NCBI GenBank assembly: GCA_030668065.1
Contig: DAOUUS010000098.1
Coordinates: forward strand, 1 to 6,233
DNA: 6,233 nt
Origin: Candidatus Methanophagales archaeon
Lineage (GTDB): Archaea > Halobacteriota > Syntropharchaeia > Alkanophagales > Methanospirareceae
Direction: 5' to 3'
Shown: piece after piece, positions 1-4,691 of the stretch
Position numbering within the stretch: position 1 is the first letter of the stretch
How the letters are laid out: every line of letters starts with the position of its first letter
Made by a program: the position numbers and the translations under genes
The notes under the pieces: generated by a model
Database searches by the model: none
Told to the model about the DNA's origin: nothing
Seen by the model: only the letters and a program-made list of their open reading frames with translations

Positions 1-340
1 AGCCTCTTATTTTCGCGTATATGCTATCCGCAACTTCTTCTACATAAGTATGAGAAGTCAGGTTTCGATCATCAGTCATCTCAAGGCATGTTATGGTTTG
101 TTCCTCATTCAGGATACCGACATGTAAAACCTCTCGGAAGCATGATTTTGGCGAATTACAGTCAATCCCTTCATGGGCATACAAATATTCTTTCACCAAT
201 TTCCAGAAAATCTCAAATGTATATTCAAACCTCTGTATAGTGGCGTCTCTCACAATTACAGAGTAGGGTTCTCTCAGCACTTCGCGCAAAGTTGCCAAAG
301 CATTTTCTGCTTCTTTTATTCGCCTCTCCAGCTTTTCCAT
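1..340 (-). CDS. HEPN-fold nucleotidyltransferase-partner protein (HI0074/HepT-like), 3' end cut off by window
   Basis: The reading frame starts at the ATG at 338-340 and stays open for 113 codons to the left edge, with no stop. The protein is small and helical. Its core (residues 37-54, RFEYTFEIFWKLVKEYL) and the later stretch SPKSCFREVLHVGIL resemble the nucleotidyltransferase substrate-binding family typified by HI0074. Residues 92-99 read RNLTSHTY, which fits the HEPN RNase motif R-x4-H-x-Y (R92, H97, Y99). In characterised HepT toxins the Arg/His pair supports RNA cleavage and the Tyr is AMPylated by the partner MntA. The gene overlaps the upstream MNT gene by 25 bases, so the two are surely co-transcribed. 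A GGAGG site lies 7 bases before the ATG. Family members usually have about 130-140 residues, so perhaps 20-30 are missing. The fold and pairing are well supported; a toxin role is inferred from the motif. Confidence 0.85.
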   Translation of the reverse strand, partial: MEKLERRIKEAENALATLREVLREPYSVIVRDATIQRFEYTFEIFWKLVKEYLYAHEGIDCNSPKSCFREVLHVGILNEEQTITCLEMTDDRNLTSHTYVEEVADSIYAKIRG

Positions 341-624
341 AAAATCCCCTCCCGCAGTGCTTTTTCGGTGAATTCTTTAGACGTTTGAGAAAGGTCTACC
401 ACATCCACTTTGTAAGGCACATTCGAGTTCTCCACTTTTTCCCTCAGCAGAACGAGTTTTTTCTTGTTTATAATACCTTTAGGTAGTATTCCTATGTCTA
501 TGTCCGAAGTATTAACATAGTCCCCTCTTGCCCTTGAGCCAAATAGGACTATTTTCACTTCACTATCTTTAAAGGCATCCGTTACCATGTTTTCAAGCAC
601 TTTTAATGCTTTTAGTTTCTGCAT
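316..624 (-). CDS. Minimal nucleotidyltransferase (MntA-like, HI0073-type), partner of the HEPN protein
   Basis: This is a 102-residue MNT-family protein of the DNA polymerase beta superfamily. Residues 25-45 contain VLFGSRARGDY followed by SDIDIGI, giving the G-S-x10-D-x-D signature (G29, S30, D41, D43). A third acidic residue, D74, lies in KVDVVDL. These residues bind metal and nucleotide, so the active site looks intact. In characterised MntA/HepT pairs the MNT protein is the antitoxin and transfers AMP to a Tyr of the HEPN toxin; that Tyr is present in the downstream protein. I chose the ATG at 622-624. The frame extends to a TTG at 667-669 (117 residues), but that start has no Shine-Dalgarno sequence and adds an atypical basic extension (KERFLVFRRIRNDK). 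The ATG leaves a normal-length N-terminal helix before the GS motif. A looser reading is an orphan nucleotidyltransferase of unknown substrate. Confidence 0.88.
   Translation of the reverse strand: MQKLKALKVLENMVTDAFKDSEVKIVLFGSRARGDYVNTSDIDIGILPKGIINKKKLVLLREKVENSNVPYKVDVVDLSQTSKEFTEKALREGILWKSWRGE
348..352 (-). promoter_or_regulatory. Ribosome binding site of the HEPN gene
   Basis: On the minus strand GGAGG lies 7 bases upstream of the ATG at 338-340, inside the 3' end of the MNT gene. It supports this ATG as the start and suggests the second gene has its own translation initiation, not just coupling through the 25-base overlap. Confidence 0.6.
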
Positions 625-690
625 CTTATCGTTTCTTATACGTCTAAACACTAAAAACCTTTCTTTCAAAAAGAAATATTTGCCAAAATA

Positions 691-698
691 TTATTATA
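691..698 (-). promoter_or_regulatory. Possible TATA box for the MNT-HEPN operon
   Basis: The minus strand reads TATAATAA here, preceded by the purine-rich GGGAAG that could act as a BRE. A start about 25 bases downstream would fall near 669, giving a leader of roughly 45 bases before the ATG at 624. The surroundings are generally AT-rich, so this is a weak call. Confidence 0.3.
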
Positions 699-727
699 CT
701 TCCCATACAAAAATAAAATCAATTATT

Positions 728-793
728 GACACAGATTAACGCTGATTAATGCAGAAGAAATCAAATCCGTGTAAATCCGTGTAAATCTGCGTC
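728..793. repeat. Imperfect inverted repeat built from 10-base units
   Basis: The right part holds three tandem 10-base units: AAATCCGTGT at 763-772, the same at 773-782, and AAATCTGCGT at 783-792. The left part (728-754) has units of the form RGATTAAYGC at 733-742 and 743-752. Read on the opposite strand, 767-793 aligns with 728-754 at 19 of 27 positions, so the arms can form an imperfect hairpin with a 12-base loop. The element lies between the stop of the surface-protein gene and the start of the MNT gene. From memory, similar short-period 'CGCAGATTAACGCAGATT' sequences occur between genes in many environmental bacteria and archaea. Its function is unknown; it may be a dispersed palindromic element. 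Confidence 0.6.
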
Positions 794-826
794 CTAAATA
801 GGCAGAAGTTATACTTTATATACAAT

Positions 827-838
827 AAAAAAAATTAA
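827..838 (-). terminator. T-rich terminator after the surface-protein gene
   Basis: Twelve bases past the stop codon, the minus-strand transcript would carry TTAATTTTTTTT, with an unbroken run of eight T. Archaeal termination commonly relies on such oligo-T tracts without needing a stem-loop. Confidence 0.45.
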
Positions 839-849
839 AGAATCCCTGC

Positions 850-3537
850 TTAATCAATCCTGATTGCAGGGATCCAATCGCAATATTCTTTACCGTTTAC
901 ATCCACGAATTCTGTGCAGTTTATTGTTCCGCCTGTTGCTTCTTTACTGGACTCATGTATAATCTGCGGATACGAACCGGTTCTGATAGTAAAGATGTAG
1001 GTTGTGTTGCCTTCCAACGTAACAAACGGCGTGTCGAAAGTTATATTATGCCAATCGTCACTGTCGTAACCGCCCCAAGTTGCGTTTACTTCGAGTCCAT
1101 GCCCCTCTATCTTTACGTATTCACTGTGCCCACCGGATCCAGGGCAGGAATATGTGTACATCCGAGACAGAACGAGGTCCGCCACGGGTGTAATTGTTCC
1201 TTTGTGAGTTCCGGAGATGCTCGGATATGGATTTGCGGGTTCGCCAGTATCAAAGGTAATACCAGATGATGGCTGAACTCTTATCACTTTAGAAGTGGTA
1301 TTCGTGGCTGTTGTGTTATCTGTCACCGTTAGAGTCACCGTGTAATTGCCTGCACTCGAATATGTATGCGTTACTTCTTCACCAGTTGCGTTTGTACCAT
1401 CGTCGAATTGCCATTCGTATCCTGTTATAAATCCATCTGGGTCATAAGATGCCGAAGCATTGAATGTTAGCGTTTGATTCACAACAGGACTCGCGGGTGA
1501 ATACATAAATGATGCTACTGGTGTCTTGTTTACTGCGCCATGAACACATGTTAGTGCGTATATCTCGGTCGGTATTCCAAGCACTAAATCGTTCCTGCCG
1601 TCACCGTTTAAGTCGTATCCATACGCACCCATAGCCACCCAGATTGACTCGTTTGATTGTACTTCTAAAAATGGTTTGCCATTTTTACCCCTCTTTGCTA
1701 TTACGCTCGCGGTTGTCGTATCTGTTGAGTGGTTGTGTATATTTTCACTGACAATAACATCATTCAAGCCATCACCGTCTAAATCGCCTGCGGGTGATGC
1801 GTAGATAGCCGTTCCAGTTACGGACTCTTCCCACATCTGTGCTCCCGTATTACCTTTCTTTGCTATTACGCTTGATATCGGCATAAATGTCGTTTCGTCA
1901 TATATAATTTCGGTGACAATAACATCATTCAAGCCATCACCGTCCAAATCGCCTATGGGTAGTGCATATATAGCGAGGGCCATTCCCGTTACGGACTCTT
2001 CCCACATCTGTGCTCCCGTATTACCTTTCTTTGCTATTATCCGATCTATCATCATAACCGTCATTTCGTCACCTATAAATTCACTGACAATGACATCATC
2101 CAGGCCATCGCCGTCTAAGTCACCCGCGGAAACTGCAAAAATGTCGCAGATGTCTTTGCCCGCTGCATTTACCGACTCTTCCCATAAGTGCGAGCCGTTA
2201 CTACCTTTTTTTGCTATAACACTCGCCGTTTCCGTTGTTCCGTCATATTTACTTTCGGTGACAATAACATCATTCAAGCCATCACCGTCTAAGTTGCCTG
2301 CCCATTCTACATCCAGGTCGCAGTTTTCCTTACCTGTTGCATTCACGGACTCTTCCCACAAATGCGTGCCGTTACTACCTTGTTTTGCTATTACACGCGC
2401 CATTGTCGTATTTGTCATCTCGTCATATTTACTTTCAGTGACAATAACATCTGCCAATTCATCACCGTCTAAGTCGCCAACAGGTAGTGCATCCATGCCG
2501 CAATTTTCCTTACCGGTTGCATTCACGGACTCTTCCCACATATGCGTGCCGTTACTACCTTGTTTTGCTATTACACGTACCGTTTCCGTTATTCCGTCAT
2601 ATTTACTTTCGATGACAATAACATCTGCCAATTCATCACCGTCTAAGTCGCCCGCAGGTAGTGCATCCATGCCGCAGTTATCCTTACCGGTTGCATTCAC
2701 GGACTCTTCCCACATATGCGTGCCGTTACTACCTTGTTTTGCTATTACGCTCGCCACTGTCGTATTTGTCGTCTCGTCATATTTACTTTCGCTGACAATA
2801 ACATCTGTCAATTCATCGCCGTCTAAGTCGCCCATTGGGAATGCCAAAATAGCGCAGTTATTCTTGCCACTTGCAGTTACTGTCTCTTCCCATAGCTGCG
2901 TGCCGTCTATACCCTTCTTTGCTATTACTTTTGCTGTTTCCGCACCAGCGTCATAAATATTTTCAGCGATTATAACATCATTCAAACCATCGCCGTCTAA
3001 GTCGCCCGAGGGTAATGGAAAGATGGTGCAGTTATTCTCGCCTGTTGCAGTTACTGTCTCTACCCATAGCTGCATGCCGTCTATACCCTTCTTTGCTATT
3101 ATACTCATAGTATCTATATCTGTCGCCGGGTCGTATTGCCGAGTATGAACCAGGACATCAGCATTGCCATCGCCATCTAAGTCTGAGACTATGTATGTGT
3201 ATGTGTATGTATCATTAGCCACAAGAGATTCATTCCAGATAGTTGTGTAGTTACCTGAGATATTAAGGTAACCCTGCACGCCCATTTCTTGTATCAGCGA
3301 CAAGCGGTATCCACTGCTCTTCATCCCGCTCGTCCTTTCTTCTTCCACTCGCTTTTTTATCAATTCCGCCACATCCTCTAAGCTATTTGGATGCTCATAG
3401 TTTTGCAGTTCATAGCCATTCGCATAGGCATTAATTCCTGACATGTCAGAACTCGCAGTAGCTGGTACTGTTAAAGCCGTAAACACCGCTAATGCCAATA
3501 TTACTGTCACTATTCCACATTTCGTATATTCTCTCAT
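850..3537 (-). CDS. Secreted surface protein with ten FG-GAP-like Ca-binding repeats, a PKD domain and an unassigned C-terminal domain
   Basis: An 895-residue exported protein. Residues 1-29 form a signal peptide: basic MREYTK, hydrophobic GIVTVILALAVFTALTV, then PATASS as the likely cleavage zone. Residues 50-90 are charged and probably helical. From residue 119 to about 650 there are ten repeats carrying a D-x-D-G-D-x-x-x-D calcium loop (typically GDLDGDGLNDVIV), spaced 55-60 residues; such FG-GAP/VCBS repeats usually fold as a beta-propeller. Residues about 670-757 are a PKD domain (PVASF, YDPDG, YEWQFDDG, HTYSSAGNYTVTLTVTD). Residues about 758-895 form a further domain beginning ITFDTGEPANPYPS and ending CDWIPAIRID. 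Many N-x-S/T sequons suggest surface glycosylation. There is no C-terminal membrane helix or sorting signal, so it is either released or held by other surface proteins. Adhesion or matrix binding is the likely role, but no ligand can be assigned. The ATG follows GGAG at 3549-3552. Confidence 0.9.
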   Translation of the reverse strand: MREYTKCGIVTVILALAVFTALTVPATASSDMSGINAYANGYELQNYEHPNSLEDVAELIKKRVEEERTSGMKSSGYRLSLIQEMGVQGYLNISGNYTTIWNESLVANDTYTYTYIVSDLDGDGNADVLVHTRQYDPATDIDTMSIIAKKGIDGMQLWVETVTATGENNCTIFPLPSGDLDGDGLNDVIIAENIYDAGAETAKVIAKKGIDGTQLWEETVTASGKNNCAILAFPMGDLDGDELTDVIVSESKYDETTNTTVASVIAKQGSNGTHMWEESVNATGKDNCGMDALPAGDLDGDELADVIVIESKYDGITETVRVIAKQGSNGTHMWEESVNATGKENCGMDALPVGDLDGDELADVIVTESKYDEMTNTTMARVIAKQGSNGTHLWEESVNATGKENCDLDVEWAGNLDGDGLNDVIVTESKYDGTTETASVIAKKGSNGSHLWEESVNAAGKDICDIFAVSAGDLDGDGLDDVIVSEFIGDEMTVMMIDRIIAKKGNTGAQMWEESVTGMALAIYALPIGDLDGDGLNDVIVTEIIYDETTFMPISSVIAKKGNTGAQMWEESVTGTAIYASPAGDLDGDGLNDVIVSENIHNHSTDTTTASVIAKRGKNGKPFLEVQSNESIWVAMGAYGYDLNGDGRNDLVLGIPTEIYALTCVHGAVNKTPVASFMYSPASPVVNQTLTFNASASYDPDGFITGYEWQFDDGTNATGEEVTHTYSSAGNYTVTLTVTDNTTATNTTSKVIRVQPSSGITFDTGEPANPYPSISGTHKGTITPVADLVLSRMYTYSCPGSGGHSEYVKIEGHGLEVNATWGGYDSDDWHNITFDTPFVTLEGNTTYIFTIRTGSYPQIIHESSKEATGGTINCTEFVDVNGKEYCDWIPAIRID
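1588..3183 (-). repeat. Intragenic array of ten FG-GAP units
   Basis: Ten copies of the calcium-loop segment recur in the coding sequence. Counting in the protein, successive spacings are 60, 58, 60, 58, 60, 58, 57, 55 and 57 residues. The 60/58 alternation in the first six comes from a linker of 14 or 12 residues between DVIV and VIAK. The last three units lose residues near their ends and diverge more. All four acidic loop positions are kept except in the last, which reads DLNGDGRND. Confidence 0.9.
2341..2819 (-). repeat. Recent 174- and 354-base internal duplications in the FG-GAP array
   Basis: Bases 2481-2574 and 2655-2748 (offset 174) differ at only 2 of 94 positions. The block starting at 2341 and the one starting at 2695 (offset 354) share about 94% over some 125 bases, including the longer 14-residue linker that the intermediate copy lacks. 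This is what a duplication of a two-unit block would leave. Confidence 0.75.
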
Positions 3538-3573
3538 TTATTTTTTGTCTCCAACAACTAAAAAGCATTTCCG

Positions 3574-3583
3574 ATTATAAAAG
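3574..3583 (-). promoter_or_regulatory. TATA box of the surface-protein gene
   Basis: The minus strand reads CTTTTATAAT. A start about 25 bases downstream (near 3553) would give a leader of about 16 bases that just includes the GGAG ribosome site at 3549-3552 before the ATG at 3537. The spacing is consistent with a genuine archaeal promoter. Confidence 0.55.
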
Positions 3584-3653
3584 TGCTTCGTTATCCATTC
3601 GTCATCGCAGTTACCGGAAGACAATTCACGCAGAACTCAACACAAATAGAAAA

Positions 3654-3662
3654 CTTTATAAG
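3654..3662 (+). promoter_or_regulatory. TATA box of the porG-porD operon
   Basis: CTTTATAAG follows a purine-rich ATAGAAAA stretch that fits a BRE. Transcription would start near 3684, giving a leader of about 44 bases. With the TATA box at 3574-3583 on the other strand, the 190-base interval 3538-3727 is a divergent promoter region; I see no convincing operator palindrome in it. Confidence 0.55.
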
Positions 3663-3727
3663 TACATTTTTATTAGTTCCCTTTAGTCACGTTTTCTTCT
3701 CAAAAGAAGTAGAAAAGAGAGGTAGAA

Positions 3728-4273
3728 ATGATAGAAATATGTATATATGGAAGAGGGGGACAAGGGGGAGTTACGCTGGCAGAGTTAGTCGCACATGCCG
3801 CCATTGCGGAAGGCAAACATGCGCAATCAATGCCTTCTTTTGGTCCCGAGCGACGCGGCGCACCAGTTCTTGCGTTTCTGCGTGTGAATGAAACCGAGCG
3901 TATAAAGATAAGGGCAGAAGTTACAGCGCCGGACGTGCTGGTCGTGCTCGATCCTGGCTTGCTAAAGGTAGGCGAAGTTGTTTCCGGGCTTAAAAAGGAC
4001 GGCATAGCAGTGGTCAATACGAAGAAACCGCATGAAGTGATGAAATCAGAAATGGCAGTGGACAAAATAGCAACAGTGGATGCTATGGGCATAGCACGGG
4101 AAGTTTTAGGCTTGCCTATTGTCAATACGACAATGATCGGCGCGCTTTTAAAGGCAACCGGGTTGGTCACGCTGGAGTCCCTGACAGAACCGATGGAAGA
4201 ACGTTTTGGCAAAGTCGCCGCGAAGAACATAAAAACGATGCGAAAAGCGTATGACGAGACTGTGGTGAGCTGA
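3728..4273 (+). CDS. porG: Pyruvate:ferredoxin oxidoreductase, gamma subunit
   Basis: This 181-residue protein is the gamma (domain III-type) subunit of the four-subunit archaeal pyruvate synthase. That cytoplasmic enzyme interconverts pyruvate plus CoA with acetyl-CoA plus CO2 using ferredoxin; in autotrophic archaea it often works in the carboxylating direction. The N terminus has the family glycine motif GRGGQGG (residues 8-14), followed by SMPSFGPERRGAPV, which separates PorG from the 2-oxoglutarate (KorG) type, where GFGGQG is usual. The segment VLVVLDPGLL and the ending, with an alanine/lysine-rich helix, are also typical. Length is normal. GAGGT at 3719-3723, 4 bases ahead of the ATG, supports the start. 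The porD start lies 29 bases past the stop, so the two form an operon. A 2-ketoisovalerate enzyme (vorG) is a possible alternative because gamma subunits are similar. Confidence 0.9.
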   Translation: MIEICIYGRGGQGGVTLAELVAHAAIAEGKHAQSMPSFGPERRGAPVLAFLRVNETERIKIRAEVTAPDVLVVLDPGLLKVGEVVSGLKKDGIAVVNTKKPHEVMKSEMAVDKIATVDAMGIAREVLGLPIVNTTMIGALLKATGLVTLESLTEPMEERFGKVAAKNIKTMRKAYDETVVS

Positions 4274-4302
4274 ATATACGGTAAACATAGAGGTAACTAA
4301 AA

Positions 4303-4593
4303 ATGAGTGTCGGAAAATTAGGTTGGAAAGATCTGGAGATTGGTTTTGTGGCTACGGAACCCGGAAGCGCATCGGTGTATAAGACCGGTGATTGGCGATC
4401 GGACAGACCGGTTCGTGATAACGAGCGGTGCATAAAGTGTGGGGTATGCTATATCTACTGTCCCGAAGCGTGCATTAACGAGACTGAAGAGGGGTTCTTT
4501 GACGCGGATTTGTTTTATTGTAAAGGTTGTGGAATCTGTGCGCATGAATGCCCACGCGCGGTAATAGAGATGGTAGAAGAGGTAGAGGAATAA
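4303..4593 (+). CDS. porD: Pyruvate:ferredoxin oxidoreductase, delta subunit (2x[4Fe-4S] ferredoxin-like)
   Basis: This 96-residue protein is the electron-transfer subunit of pyruvate synthase. It carries two [4Fe-4S] motifs, C43-x2-C46-x2-C49-x3-C53-P and C73-x2-C76-x2-C79-x3-C83-P, which pass electrons between the thiamine-pyrophosphate site of the beta subunit (with its proximal cluster) and external ferredoxin. An additional C57 follows the first motif (CPEAC), a form I recall from other PorD proteins. The N-terminal segment PGSASVYKTGDWRSDRPV is the family hallmark, distinguishing it from a free ferredoxin. The C terminus is acidic (EMVEEVEE). GAGGT at 4290-4294, 8 bases before the ATG, marks the start. 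The gene follows porG closely. The usual next genes porA and porB are absent. Confidence 0.93.
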   Translation: MSVGKLGWKDLEIGFVATEPGSASVYKTGDWRSDRPVRDNERCIKCGVCYIYCPEACINETEEGFFDADLFYCKGCGICAHECPRAVIEMVEEVEE

Positions 4594-4691
4594 CTAAGCG
4601 AAATAAGCGAAAGAGAATAAGTGTTGTTGAGATCTTGTGGTTTCAAATAAATACCAGTTCCTTTTTGCATCCGCTGCACATTCTAATATAG
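4594..4691 (+). other. Intergenic gap between porD and arcS, with a possible weak promoter
   Basis: The 98 bases hold no gene. An imperfect direct repeat AAGCGAAAT/AAGCGAAAG lies just after the porD stop (about 4596-4613). An AT-rich stretch at 4641-4653 (TTTCAAATAAATA) could be a TATA box giving a start near 4674 and an 18-base leader. A short T5 run at 4662-4666 could weakly end por transcripts. None of these is strong. Confidence 0.3.

Noticed and set aside
173..388. Open frame on the plus strand at the left end
   Set aside because: It is the complement of the HEPN and MNT genes, which have clear family motifs.
622..669. TTG start extending the MNT protein to 117 residues
   Set aside because: It has no ribosome site and adds an atypical basic extension, whereas the internal ATG at 622-624 gives a family-normal N terminus. 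A leaderless TTG start cannot be fully excluded.
814..822. TATA-box-like CTTTATATA on the plus strand
   Set aside because: No plus-strand gene lies downstream within reach. The complementary minus-strand element is also over 150 bases from the MNT start.
1913..2956. Long open frame of 347 codons on the plus strand
   Set aside because: It lies antisense to the FG-GAP array and survives because the repeats are near-identical, so stops are absent in every copy. The protein is a Ser/Pro-rich repetition with no recognisable domain.
1588..3183. Regularly spaced repeats that could suggest a CRISPR array or satellite
   Set aside because: The repeats are in frame inside one coding sequence, about 174-180 bases apart, and encode calcium loops; the intervening sequence is itself conserved.
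3696..3709. Small hairpin CTTCT-CAAA-AGAAG in the porG leader
   Set aside because: A 5-base-pair stem in AT-rich sequence is easily expected by chance, and no riboswitch-like structure surrounds it.
3583..3891. Open frame on the plus strand overlapping porG
   Set aside because: It runs through the promoter region and out of frame across porG, and has no family features.
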